The notes beneath the pieces are model-generated. The model saw only the letters and a program-made list of their open reading frames with translations. It was not told the DNA's origin and made no database searches. Source: an uncultured Lactobacillus sp. (GTDB lineage Bacteria > Bacillota > Bacilli > Lactobacillales > Lactobacillaceae). From it: a stretch of 44,537 nucleotides of DNA. The position numbers were made by a program, and so were the translations under genes. Below, one piece after another: positions 24,540-33,184 of the stretch. The stretch spans positions 1-44,537 of the forward strand of contig CAOOYH010000012.1 of NCBI GenBank assembly GCA_948500755.1. Reading direction: 5' to 3'. Every line of letters begins with the position of its first letter. Position 1 is the first letter of the stretch.

Positions 24540-26807
24540 ATGGAAAATAAAGAACTGCAAGGGTTAACCGATGCCCAGGCAGAAGAGCGTCTTAAAAAAG
24601 ATGGTCTAAATGAAGTTCCCGAACCTGAATTTAATTTCTTTAAAGAATTTATGTCCAAGTTATGGAACTTATCGGCCTGGATTTTAGAAGCAGCCTTATT
24701 ATTAGAATGCATTTTAGGTAAATGGATCCAGTCCTTATTTGTTTTATTAATGCTTTTATTTGCAGCGTTTAATGGAGCTACACAAAAGAAAAAGTCTCGC
24801 AGAGTTCTAAATACAATTTCTCATGAGCTAACTCCAACAGTCTCTGTAAAAAGAAGTGGTAAATGGAAACAAATAAATTCAAAATTCCTTGCTGTTGGAG
24901 ACTTAATCAGCTTAAAACGCGGAGATGTTTTAGCAGCTGACGTAAAAATTGCTCAAGGGCAGATTACAGTTGATGAAAGCTCCATTACTGGTGAATCAAA
25001 AGCAATTAAAAAATCCGTCGGTGATACCGCCTATGCCGGAACTACCGTAGTGGATGGGGATGCCCTAGCAGTAGTAACGGCAACAGGAAGCAATTCCCGT
25101 TCGGGAAAAACTATTAATTTAATCAACAATTCTGCTGCTCCTGGTCATTTACAACAGTTATTAACCAAAATTATCTATTACCTCTGTCTCTTAGACGGTG
25201 TATTAACTTTGATTTTAGTAGTCGCAGCATTGATTCGAGGACAAAATGTCATTGAAATGCTCCCATTCTTAGCCATGATGTTTATCGCCTCTATTCCGGT
25301 TGCTATGCCATCTACATTTGCTTTATCTAATTCTTTTGAGGCAACTCGTTTAAGTAAAGAGGGAGTATTAACATCTGACTTAACTGGTATTCAAGATGCG
25401 GCAAACTTAAACTTATTGCTACTTGATAAAACTGGCACAATTACTGAAAACAAGACAGCTGTCTCTCAATGGGACAATCTCAGCAACCTTCCCAATAACG
25501 AAGTTCTTGCCTTAGTTGGAGCAGCTACTGATAAACGTAGTCCTAGTATCATTGATTCTGCCATTGATGAATACCTAAAAGAAAAAGATATTAGTCCTGA
25601 TACTCCGGAAAAATTTGTCCCCTTCACATCTGATACCGGATATTCAATGGCTATTGTTGGTAACTACAATATTAAGTTAGGTTCTTTTAAGCAACTTTCT
25701 TTAATAGATAAAAAGGCTGATAAAGAAGCTAAAAATATTGATTTTACTGCTGGTCGTTCAGTTGCAGTTCTAATTAATGACAAACTAGCTGGAATATTCA
25801 TTTTACGTGATAAAGTCAGGTCAGATTCAAAGAAAGCTCTAGAAGAACTTAAAAAACGCGGAATCAAACCAATTATGTTGACTGGAGATAACCGCAGAAC
25901 TGCAGAAGCTGTTGCTAAAGAGGTTGGCTTAAAAGGAAAAGTTATCTCAATTCACGATTTCAATGATAAAACTGACGTTAATGATTTAGCCGGAATTGCT
26001 GATGTTTTACCGGAAGACAAGCTTAAGATGGTTAAACTATTCCAAAAAGATGGCTATATTGTGGGGATGACTGGTGACGGAGTTAATGATGCTCCCGCAT
26101 TAAAGCAAGCTGAAGTTGGAATTGCCGTTTCAAATGCTGCTGATGTTGCTAAACGAAGTGGTAAGATGGTTCTCCTAGAAGATGGTTTAACTCCAATTGT
26201 TAAAATTCTGGACGCTGGTCATCGAGTTTACCAAAGAATGACAACCTGGTCATTAACCAAATTATCTCGGACAGCAGAACTAACAATGCTTTTAACATTT
26301 GGTTACCTATGCTTTAACTATATTCCAATGGCATTAAATGCAATGGTTATTTATACCATTATGAATAATATGGTAACTATGATGATTGGAACCGATAATA
26401 CGCATATTACCTATAAGCCTGAAAGTTGGAATATGCTTAAATTAGCTAAGATTGCTTTCTCTCTTGCTGCAGGATGGACTGTAATTGGTTTTGGCTTTGT
26501 TTGGTACCTTGTATCTCACCACTATGCTCAAGGAACTGTTTCTACAATGGTTTATGTTTATTTAGTTTTAAGTGCAATGTTGATTGTATTAATTACTAGA
26601 ACTAGAAAATTTTTCTGGCAGTCAGCTCCATCAAAATCAGTTGCTATAGTTCAAATTATTGATGTCTTGCTAACTTTTGCTTTAGCATTATTGGGTTTAG
26701 CTATGACTCAAATTAGCTTTGCAAATCTTGGCTTAACCATAATTGTAGCTTTAATTGCAGCAATTATAATTGATTTATTCTATCAACCAATTATGAAAAA
26801 CAAGTAA
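24540..26807 (+). CDS. P3A-like P-type ATPase
   Basis: 755 residues. Actuator TGES (150-153), helix-4 motif PVAMP (253-257), phosphorylation motif DKTGT (296-300), hinge TGDGVND (511-517), about ten helices. Overall it resembles plasma-membrane proton-efflux P3A pumps, but the helix-6 motif, normally ILND with the proton-carrying Asp, reads IMNN, placing Asn at residue 610. Proton pumping is therefore doubtful, and another cation is possible. GGAGG lies six bases before the ATG. It is divergent from a LysR regulator that probably controls it. Ends at a strong bidirectional terminator. Confidence 0.9.
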   Translation: MENKELQGLTDAQAEERLKKDGLNEVPEPEFNFFKEFMSKLWNLSAWILEAALLLECILGKWIQSLFVLLMLLFAAFNGATQKKKSRRVLNTISHELTPTVSVKRSGKWKQINSKFLAVGDLISLKRGDVLAADVKIAQGQITVDESSITGESKAIKKSVGDTAYAGTTVVDGDALAVVTATGSNSRSGKTINLINNSAAPGHLQQLLTKIIYYLCLLDGVLTLILVVAALIRGQNVIEMLPFLAMMFIASIPVAMPSTFALSNSFEATRLSKEGVLTSDLTGIQDAANLNLLLLDKTGTITENKTAVSQWDNLSNLPNNEVLALVGAATDKRSPSIIDSAIDEYLKEKDISPDTPEKFVPFTSDTGYSMAIVGNYNIKLGSFKQLSLIDKKADKEAKNIDFTAGRSVAVLINDKLAGIFILRDKVRSDSKKALEELKKRGIKPIMLTGDNRRTAEAVAKEVGLKGKVISIHDFNDKTDVNDLAGIADVLPEDKLKMVKLFQKDGYIVGMTGDGVNDAPALKQAEVGIAVSNAADVAKRSGKMVLLEDGLTPIVKILDAGHRVYQRMTTWSLTKLSRTAELTMLLTFGYLCFNYIPMALNAMVIYTIMNNMVTMMIGTDNTHITYKPESWNMLKLAKIAFSLAAGWTVIGFGFVWYLVSHHYAQGTVSTMVYVYLVLSAMLIVLITRTRKFFWQSAPSKSVAIVQIIDVLLTFALALLGLAMTQISFANLGLTIIVALIAAIIIDLFYQPIMKNK

Positions 26808-26830
26808 TAACCCATACTAAATCCATAGAA

Positions 26831-26875
26831 AAATAGGTTACTTTGATATGTTTATCAGAGTAACCTATTTTTAAT
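26831..26875. terminator. Bidirectional terminator between ATPase and MFS genes
   Basis: 17-bp stem (26831-26847 with 26854-26870, one wobble) followed by T on the plus strand and preceded by A-rich sequence. Confidence 0.92.
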
Positions 26876-26880
26876 AAACT

Positions 26881-28224
26881 TTAGTTTTTATATGTTTCCT
26901 TAATAAACAGCACACAAACTGCTGCTAAAATACCCGAAATTCCTGCAGTCAGCATCATCGCCGGCATTGAATATTTCATTAGTGGAAATAGTATAAAGCT
27001 TAATAATGAAGCAATTATTTGAGGTAAGCAAATAGAACAATTAAATAAACCTAGATACGTCCCCATGTGTTTACCGGATAAGGCATTAGAAACCATAGTT
27101 AGTGGATAAGTGTTCATAGCTGCCCAAGAAATTCCAATTAAAATAAATGATACAATCAAAATATTTTGAGAATGGACAAAGAAGATGGAACCATATCCTA
27201 TTGCTCCTAATAATAAACTAATACCATATCCAACCTTATGATGATCATTTGGCACCTTTGCCAAAACATATGACCATATCACTGCGGCAATTGATTGAAC
27301 AGCTGTTAAAACCCCAAACCAGTTTCCGGCTAATTGATAACCAGCCGAAGATGGATCTGTTACTTTCCAAACATTTTCTGCAATTGCACCTGTAGCATAA
27401 GTTGATAAATATTGGAATGAAAACCAACAAAATAATTGTACTAATGAAACTTGCCAGAAAACTTTAGGTGCCTTTTTTAACAGTTCAAACCAGTTCCCGC
27501 CTTCTTTGTTATCTTCTTCTTTAATACCATGATAACGAGCATAAGTTTTTGGATCATATTCATGAACTTTTGTTACGGTTAACAAACTTGTAATGACAAG
27601 TATTGTAGCTCCTACATAAAATGAAATTACAACTGATTGAGGTACTACACCCTTTTTAGCAGTATTAGCAACTCCTAGAACTGTTAATAGAAATGGGAAA
27701 AATGCTGCAATTACTGCACCTGAATTTGAAAGCATACTTTGTATACCATATGCATATGATTTTTGCTCATCATTAACCATATCACCAATCATCATTTTAA
27801 ATGGTTGCATAGCCATATTTGCTGCTACATCTAAAATTGCAATTGCAATAGCTCCAAATACTAATGCTTCAATAGAGCCATATCCTAAGCCTAAACTCCC
27901 AATGTTTGGCAAAAATAACATCATAATCACTGCAAAGATCATCCCAATTAATAAGTAAGGTAATCTTCTTCCACCAAGTTTTGGAGCCCAAGTTCGGTCA
28001 GAGAATGATCCAATAGCTGGCTGTACCACTAACCCAGCCAAAGGCGGTAAAATAAAGAACCACCCTAGCTTAGTTGGATCAGCTCCTAAGGTTTGAAAAA
28101 TTCGACTCATTTGTGATGTTTCAAGAGTAAAAGCAATTTGAATACCTAAGTACCCAAAATTAATCATCCAGATCACACTTTTTGCAAGTTCTGGTAAGCC
28201 AGATACTTTGTTATTTTCATCCAT
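26881..28224 (-). CDS. MFS sugar transporter, SLC45/GPH-like
   Basis: 447 residues, 12 helices. N-terminal half has FFILPPLAGLVVQPAIGSFSDRTW with the MFS loop motif and a Gly/Arg-rich segment (KLGGRRLPYLLIG). This is the pattern of the sugar/H+ symporters annotated as maltose or sucrose transporters in lactobacilli. ATG 28224 is chosen because AGGGAG lies six bases upstream; the in-frame GTG at 28239 sits on that site. Two cre sites and a GTTACCGGTAAC palindrome upstream point to catabolite control plus a LacI/MalR-type regulator, so maltose or another alpha-glucoside is the best guess. No hydrolase gene adjoins it. Confidence 0.87.
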   Translation of the reverse strand: MDENNKVSGLPELAKSVIWMINFGYLGIQIAFTLETSQMSRIFQTLGADPTKLGWFFILPPLAGLVVQPAIGSFSDRTWAPKLGGRRLPYLLIGMIFAVIMMLFLPNIGSLGLGYGSIEALVFGAIAIAILDVAANMAMQPFKMMIGDMVNDEQKSYAYGIQSMLSNSGAVIAAFFPFLLTVLGVANTAKKGVVPQSVVISFYVGATILVITSLLTVTKVHEYDPKTYARYHGIKEEDNKEGGNWFELLKKAPKVFWQVSLVQLFCWFSFQYLSTYATGAIAENVWKVTDPSSAGYQLAGNWFGVLTAVQSIAAVIWSYVLAKVPNDHHKVGYGISLLLGAIGYGSIFFVHSQNILIVSFILIGISWAAMNTYPLTMVSNALSGKHMGTYLGLFNCSICLPQIIASLLSFILFPLMKYSMPAMMLTAGISGILAAVCVLFIKETYKN

Positions 28225-28246
28225 AATTTTCTCCCTCACTTTTCAG

Positions 28247-28260
28247 CTAAGCGCTTTCAA
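28247..28260 (-). promoter_or_regulatory. cre site 1 of the MFS transporter gene
   Basis: Minus strand TTGAAAGCGCTTAG, a close cre match, located downstream of the -10 within the leader, a road-block position for CcpA. Confidence 0.75.
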
Positions 28261-28267
28261 TAATTTT

Positions 28268-28296
28268 ATATTAAGCAAGAGTGAAAATGCTTTCAA
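28268..28296 (-). promoter_or_regulatory. Promoter of the MFS gene with cre site 2 at the -35
   Basis: TTGAAA -35 (plus 28291-28296) and TAATAT -10 (plus 28268-28273), 17 bp apart. The -35 is part of a second cre-like sequence, TTGAAAGCATTTTC (28283-28296). Confidence 0.7.
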
Positions 28297-28309
28297 TACA
28301 GGATTAATT

Positions 28310-28321
28310 GTTACCGGTAAC
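28310..28321. promoter_or_regulatory. LacI/MalR-type operator palindrome
   Basis: Perfect 12-bp palindrome GTTACCGGTAAC, centred about 20 bp upstream of the -35 of the MFS gene. The CG-centred form is typical of LacI-family operators; position suggests activation or looping rather than simple block. Confidence 0.65.
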
Positions 28322-28330
28322 TAAATACAT

Positions 28331-28375
28331 AAAAATGCTGATACCATTACAAAAAAGTAATAAATATCAGCATTT
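28331..28375 (-). terminator. Terminator of thyA-folA
   Basis: Outer stem AAATGCTGATA (28333-28343) with its complement (28365-28375) and an inner ATTAC/GTAAT stem, followed by five T on the minus strand. Confidence 0.85.
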
Positions 28376-28400
28376 CTAAATAATTTATAAGTGAAGTTCC

Positions 28401-28904
28401 TTATATTCTCTTATACTCTAAAAAGTCGTAATCAAATTTATTATTTCCATTTGGATGATGACTTTCGGAATTTACTAATTTAAAGTCTTCGTACTTTAAT
28501 TCCGGCATCCATGTATCACACTTAAATATATGGTGAATTTTTGTCTTTTCAAGAACATCTACTTCATCCTTAAATTCTTTAAAAACTTCAGCCCCCCCAA
28601 TAATATCAATTGTTTCTTCAGTGTGATCTTCGATCCAATTTTTCAACTGTTTAATTTGTGAAAAAACTTTAACTCGTGAATTATCTTGATATCTACGTTG
28701 TAAAATTGGATTAGTAGAAAGGATGATATGTTTTCTTTTAGGAAGTAATCCGGGAAAACTATCAAATGTTTTTCGTCCCATAACGATAATATGATTACTA
28801 GTCAGCTCTTTAAAATGTTTTAAATCAGCGGGCAAATGCCAGGGCAAAGCACTCTGGTAACCAATACATCCATTTTCATCTTCTGCCCAAATAAATCTAA
28901 TCAT
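28401..28904 (-). CDS. folA: Dihydrofolate reductase
   Basis: 167 residues; reduces dihydrofolate to tetrahydrofolate with NADPH. Substrate-site Asp is in LPWHLPADLKHFK (about residue 27), followed by VMGRKTFDSFP and IIGGAEVF. GAGG is eight bases before the ATG. It follows thyA by 17 bp in the common thyA-folA operon, recycling the dihydrofolate made by thymidylate synthase. Confidence 0.96.
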   Translation of the reverse strand: MIRFIWAEDENGCIGYQSALPWHLPADLKHFKELTSNHIIVMGRKTFDSFPGLLPKRKHIILSTNPILQRRYQDNSRVKVFSQIKQLKNWIEDHTEETIDIIGGAEVFKEFKDEVDVLEKTKIHHIFKCDTWMPELKYEDFKLVNSESHHPNGNNKFDYDFLEYKRI

Positions 28905-28921
28905 TGTTCTTTCCTCAACAT

Positions 28922-29878
28922 TTAAACGGCTACCGGCGCCTTAATAGTGCCATGATGCCGGTAATTAATTAACTTGATATCTTTCATTTCAAAATCCTGT
29001 ACTAATTTTTTATCCGGATTTAGCCAAAGCATAGGGGCATCATATGCAGATCGATTCAATAATTCTTTAACTTGGTTAAAGTGATTTTTATAAATATGAG
29101 CATCCCCTAAGGTATGAATAAATTCACCCGGCTTTAGTCCCGTTTCACGCGCGACTAAATTTACTAGTAAAGCATAACTCGCAATATTAAACGGTACACC
29201 TAAAAACATGTCGCCTGATCTTTGATACAGTTGTAAACTTAAACACCCGTCATTAACATAAAACTGAAACAAGACATGACATGGCGGTAAAGCAGACGTT
29301 GGTACATCTTCGGGATTCCATGCGCTAACAATTAAGCGACGAGAATAAGGTGTTTTCTTAATTTGATCAATTACATTTTGAATTTGATCAATAAAGCCAC
29401 CTTCACGCTTCTGCCAATGTCTCCATTGAGCACCATAAACGTCTCCTAAATTTCCATATTTTTCTGCGAAAGTTTGATCTTCCAAGACTTTTTGATCAAA
29501 TTTTTTCATTTCTTCTTGATATATTCTTTTAAATTCTGGGTCTTGTTGACTTCTTAGACCAAAATTAGTCATATCTGGCCCCTGATATTCATTGCTCTCT
29601 ACCCAATTTTTAAAGGCCCATTCATCCCAAATATGATTATTATGTTCTAGCAAAAAACGGATATTAGTGTCTCCTCGTAAAAACCATAACAATTCGCTCT
29701 TAATAAGTCCAAAAGGTATTTTTTTAGTAGTTAAAATAGGAAAGCCATCATTTAAATCAAATCTCATTTGGGCTCCAAACAAGCTTCTAGTACCTGTACC
29801 AGTCCTATCTTCCTTGTCATGCCCTTCACTCATTATTTTACTTAGTAAATCTAAATATGGTTGCTCTAAAGTTGCCAT
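28922..29878 (-). CDS. thyA: Thymidylate synthase
   Basis: 318 residues, the longer Lactobacillus-type ThyA. The catalytic Cys lies in ALPPCHVLFQFYV; LQLYQRSGDMFLGVPFNIASYA carries the dUMP and folate contacts; EDRTGTGTRSLFG is near the N-terminus. Converts dUMP to dTMP using methylene-tetrahydrofolate. The site before the ATG is weak (AGAAG). Divergent from the cardiolipin synthase gene; first gene of thyA-folA. Confidence 0.97.
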   Translation of the reverse strand: MATLEQPYLDLLSKIMSEGHDKEDRTGTGTRSLFGAQMRFDLNDGFPILTTKKIPFGLIKSELLWFLRGDTNIRFLLEHNNHIWDEWAFKNWVESNEYQGPDMTNFGLRSQQDPEFKRIYQEEMKKFDQKVLEDQTFAEKYGNLGDVYGAQWRHWQKREGGFIDQIQNVIDQIKKTPYSRRLIVSAWNPEDVPTSALPPCHVLFQFYVNDGCLSLQLYQRSGDMFLGVPFNIASYALLVNLVARETGLKPGEFIHTLGDAHIYKNHFNQVKELLNRSAYDAPMLWLNPDKKLVQDFEMKDIKLINYRHHGTIKAPVAV

Positions 29879-29926
29879 TTTATTTCTTCTTTCTATTCCG
29901 CGTCCTCATCTTAAAATACCATATAT

Positions 29927-29963
29927 TTTGTATCTTGGTAAATACAAACACTACATTTTGTAT
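29927..29963. repeat. Three evenly spaced TTTGTAT motifs between thyA and cls
   Basis: TTTGTAT (29927-29933), its complement ATACAAA (29942-29948) and TTTGTAT again (29957-29963), each beginning 15 bp after the last. The first two form a palindrome. A possible operator for one or both divergent genes. Confidence 0.4.
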
Positions 29964-29974
29964 ATTCATTGATA

Positions 29975-29983
29975 TGGTAGAAT
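29975..29983 (+). promoter_or_regulatory. Extended -10 upstream of the cardiolipin synthase gene
   Basis: TGGTAGAAT has the TG extension before TAGAAT, 30 bp before the chosen start. No strong -35 is visible. Confidence 0.45.
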
Positions 29984-30012
29984 TATATATTATAAACTTT
30001 GGGGGAATTCTA

Positions 30013-31500
30013 ATGATTTTAACTTGGGATATAATTAGAAGAATAATCGAAATCCTTTGGTTAATTAATGTCGGTCTAGCAATTTGGACAGTTTTTCGTA
30101 GTCATCGTGATATTGCTTCTACTTGGGCATGGCTCTTGATTTTGTCTATCTTGCCTTATGTTGGTTTTGTTTTATATTTATTTACTGGTCGGCAATTATC
30201 ACATGATGATATCTTTTCAATTGAAACTGAACAGAAAAAAATTCGTGATCATTTTCTTAATGAACAAAATAGACTATTAAGAATCCATGACTTGCTACCA
30301 AGTAAAGCCCAGAATCCACGCGCAAGACGCTTAGTAGAACTGAATCTAAATAATGATGATGCCCTTTTAACTTTTAATAACGAAGTCGAGACTTTTATCG
30401 ACGGACAAGCTTTATTTCCAAATCTTATAAAAAATATTGATGAAGCAAAGAGAACCATTAATGTAGAATTTTATACATTTTATGATGATCAATTAGGAAA
30501 TCAGGTCTTACAATCTTTAGAAAAAGCAGCCAGTCGAGGCGTTAAAGTTAGAGTTTTATATGATGCAAGCGGCTCTCGTGGTACACGACCATCTTTTTTT
30601 AAAGAACTTCGTCAACTAGGTGGAGAAGCTCAACCTTTCATTTCAACAGCTGGAAACCGTCTTTTTACTACTCCTCGCGCTAACTATCATTTACACAGAA
30701 AACTGGTAATCATCGACAATGAAATTGGATATATTGGCGGCTTCAATATTGGTGATCAATATATTGATCGAAGTAAGAAATTTGGACACTGGCGTGATAC
30801 CCACCTTCGCGTAGTAGGACAAGCAGCTTTATTAATGGAAATTCGCTTTGCAATGGATTGGAATACTAGTTGCCGTAAATCTCATCTTCCAAAATATAAT
30901 ATTGATAACTTAATTGAAACATTTGAATTAAAAATAGTTCAATCTAAAGACTTGGTCCCAATGCAAATTGTTTCATCGGGACCAGATAATAGTCACTTTG
31001 GTATTCGGCGAGCTTATGAAGAAATAATTGCTCAAGCACAAAATTATGTCTACATTCAAACTCCCTACTTAATCCCGGGTGATTCAATCCTGGAAGCTTT
31101 AATTATTGCAGCAAAAAGTGGAGTTGATGTACGAATTATGATCCCTTCTATGCCCGATCATCCCTTTGTCTACCGGGCAACTGAGTACTATGCAAAATAC
31201 CTAGTTAATCAAGGGGTTAAAGTTTACAAATATGATAATGGCTTTATTCATGCGAAAACTATTGTTAGTGGATCTAATATTGCTTCAGTCGGATCCGCAA
31301 ATCAAGATTTTCGTAGTTATCAATTAAACTTTGAAGTAAATGCATTTACATATAGTCCAGCTCTCACCAAGGAATTAAAAGAAATTTTTGAAGAAGATTT
31401 AAAAGAGTCAACTTTACTCACAAAAGAATACTTTGAAAAGCAATCTCATTGGCGTAAATTTAAACAATACTTTTCAAGATTATTATCACCAATTTTATAA
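30013..31500 (+). CDS. cls: Cardiolipin synthase
   Basis: 495 residues from ATG 30013, which has GGGGG upstream; the open frame extends back into thyA, but those residues are not needed. Two N-terminal helices (about 10-29 and 40-58), then two phospholipase-D domains. First HKD motif complete: HRKLVIID (His228, Lys230, Asp235). Second: HAKTIVSG (His413, Lys415) with Gly420 at the Asp position, followed by the normal VGSANQDFRS and LNFEVNAF. Joins two phosphatidylglycerol molecules to form cardiolipin. Essential His and Lys residues are kept, so it may be active. Confidence 0.92.
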   Translation: MILTWDIIRRIIEILWLINVGLAIWTVFRSHRDIASTWAWLLILSILPYVGFVLYLFTGRQLSHDDIFSIETEQKKIRDHFLNEQNRLLRIHDLLPSKAQNPRARRLVELNLNNDDALLTFNNEVETFIDGQALFPNLIKNIDEAKRTINVEFYTFYDDQLGNQVLQSLEKAASRGVKVRVLYDASGSRGTRPSFFKELRQLGGEAQPFISTAGNRLFTTPRANYHLHRKLVIIDNEIGYIGGFNIGDQYIDRSKKFGHWRDTHLRVVGQAALLMEIRFAMDWNTSCRKSHLPKYNIDNLIETFELKIVQSKDLVPMQIVSSGPDNSHFGIRRAYEEIIAQAQNYVYIQTPYLIPGDSILEALIIAAKSGVDVRIMIPSMPDHPFVYRATEYYAKYLVNQGVKVYKYDNGFIHAKTIVSGSNIASVGSANQDFRSYQLNFEVNAFTYSPALTKELKEIFEEDLKESTLLTKEYFEKQSHWRKFKQYFSRLLSPIL

Positions 31501-31503
31501 AAA

Positions 31504-31545
31504 GAAAGAGACATACTCAGCTTTTTAGTTGAGTATGCCTCTTTT
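31504..31545. terminator. Bidirectional terminator between cls and the YjeM-like permease gene
   Basis: Stem AGAG-x-CATACTCA (31507-31519) with its complement (31530-31542), T-run on plus and A-rich side giving T on minus. Confidence 0.87.
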
Positions 31546-31551
31546 CCTTAT

Positions 31552-33060
31552 TTATTCTTCTTCATCAATTACAGTAACAGATTTTCTTTCTTGATATGAA
31601 TAATATATCCAAGCAATAACACCAAATGCCACTGGTCCAATAGCGGTCCAGAATGAAGTTGCATAATCACCAGTAAATAATGGCTCAATACAAGTAAAGA
31701 CGATTCCTACTGCTACTACAAGCCAAACAACAATTGTTACGGCCCACACACGTCTTTTACCCTCAATAAAGATAAATGGACGATCGATATCTTTTTTCAT
31801 CTTAAAGAATGGATATGCACCAATCAAGAACAAATATGGTGCAGATGAAGAAACGTTCATCATATCCATTAAAATAGTATAAAATTGGCCTGCTGCGTTA
31901 CCACCAAAGGAAATAAATAAAATAATAACACTAACAATAACAGCCTGAAGCCACATTGAACGCTCTGGCATTCCGTGTCGATTTAACTTAACTAAGGATT
32001 TAGGTAAAAGTTTTGGATCACATCCTTCAATAAAGGACTTAACAGGTGAATAAACCATTAAAAATGCTGCTGAAATTCCTGCTAAAACGTCAGCCAATCC
32101 AGCAAAACGGGAAAAGGCCGATCCTAAAGCTAATGCTGCGGAATGAGAAAGTCCAAATGCTTTACCTGTTTCAACTCCCAAATTGTTAATTAAAACATAT
32201 TCAACATTAGCCAAATCAACATTTTTACCACTTAATTGACTGCTCCAGTTAGCAGCTACACCACACATCAAAATATTTAAAACATATAATGCCGTCATCC
32301 AAATCATTGCAGTAATTAAAGCCTTAGGAAACGTTTTTTCAGGTTTATCTACTGAATCAATCACACCAGCTGATGTTTCTAGACCACCATAAGCAAACAA
32401 AGCATAAACAATGAAAGATACAACGGCAATTGGAGATTGGAAAGCCGGATTAGGTGAATGAACTAGTGATTGAGCTGTTAAAGGTTCTGCTAACTTTCCA
32501 TGATTCAAAAAGAATACTAAAATTGATACCAAAGTAAAACCAATTGTAATGGCTAAAGTAAAAAAGCCCCCAACATTACTTACAGCTGCAATCTTATCAA
32601 CACCTTTAGCAGCAAAGAATGTTACGACTACTAAAAATACTACTTCTAAAATTCCTAAAAGTTGTGTTGATGTCAAATTTAAAAAGTGCCAGCTTTGAGT
32701 AGTATCATGACCGGAAATTGCTGTTGATACCGATACTAAGAAAAATTGTGTCGATGATACAAGCCAGACTACCCAAGCAGCTAACCAAATAAAGGTACCT
32801 ATAAAGGCTGTTTTTTCACTAACTGAGCCTTTAAGCCAAGAAAAAATTCCACCCTTAACTCCTTTAAAAGCTGCACCATATTCGGCAAAAATTAAAGCTG
32901 ATGGTAAAAAGAATAAAATTGCGGTTATGATATACCACACAATACTTGCATAACCCATTTGGTAATAGGCTGTTAAAGAATTACTAAAGCCAAAAATAGC
33001 TGAAAAGATCATCAGAACTAGACTCTTTAGCCCAATTTTGACTGATTTGTCTTTTTTCAT
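31552..33060 (-). CDS. APC-family amino acid permease, YjeM-like
   Basis: 502 residues with about 12 helices. It starts with KIGLKSLVLMIFSAIFGFSN and has the glutamate/GABA-antiporter-like body of the YjeM group. Substrate not determinable. The best ribosome site (GAGGGAG) is 14 bases before the ATG, which is unusually far, and no alternative in-frame start lies between because of a stop. Single gene flanked by terminators on both sides. Confidence 0.87.
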   Translation of the reverse strand: MKKDKSVKIGLKSLVLMIFSAIFGFSNSLTAYYQMGYASIVWYIITAILFFLPSALIFAEYGAAFKGVKGGIFSWLKGSVSEKTAFIGTFIWLAAWVVWLVSSTQFFLVSVSTAISGHDTTQSWHFLNLTSTQLLGILEVVFLVVVTFFAAKGVDKIAAVSNVGGFFTLAITIGFTLVSILVFFLNHGKLAEPLTAQSLVHSPNPAFQSPIAVVSFIVYALFAYGGLETSAGVIDSVDKPEKTFPKALITAMIWMTALYVLNILMCGVAANWSSQLSGKNVDLANVEYVLINNLGVETGKAFGLSHSAALALGSAFSRFAGLADVLAGISAAFLMVYSPVKSFIEGCDPKLLPKSLVKLNRHGMPERSMWLQAVIVSVIILFISFGGNAAGQFYTILMDMMNVSSSAPYLFLIGAYPFFKMKKDIDRPFIFIEGKRRVWAVTIVVWLVVAVGIVFTCIEPLFTGDYATSFWTAIGPVAFGVIAWIYYSYQERKSVTVIDEEE

Positions 33061-33149
33061 AAAAAACTAAAACACTCCCTCTTTCATACAAACATTAACT
33101 ATTATGCGCTTTTTGTTAAATTAATACAAAAGAGATTAAAAATAAGCAA

Positions 33150-33178
33150 AAGAAAACGGAACTCAATCGAGTTCCGTT
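33150..33178 (-). terminator. Terminator of apt
   Basis: Perfect 10-bp stem AACGGAACTC (33155-33164) with its complement (33169-33178), four-base loop, then a T-rich tract on the minus strand. Confidence 0.92.
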
Positions 33179-33184
33179 CAAGCA

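Noticed and set aside
29857..30012. Upstream extension of the cardiolipin synthase frame to ATG 29857
   Set aside because: It would overlap the start of thyA and lacks a ribosome site; ATG 30013 has a G-rich site and gives the family length.
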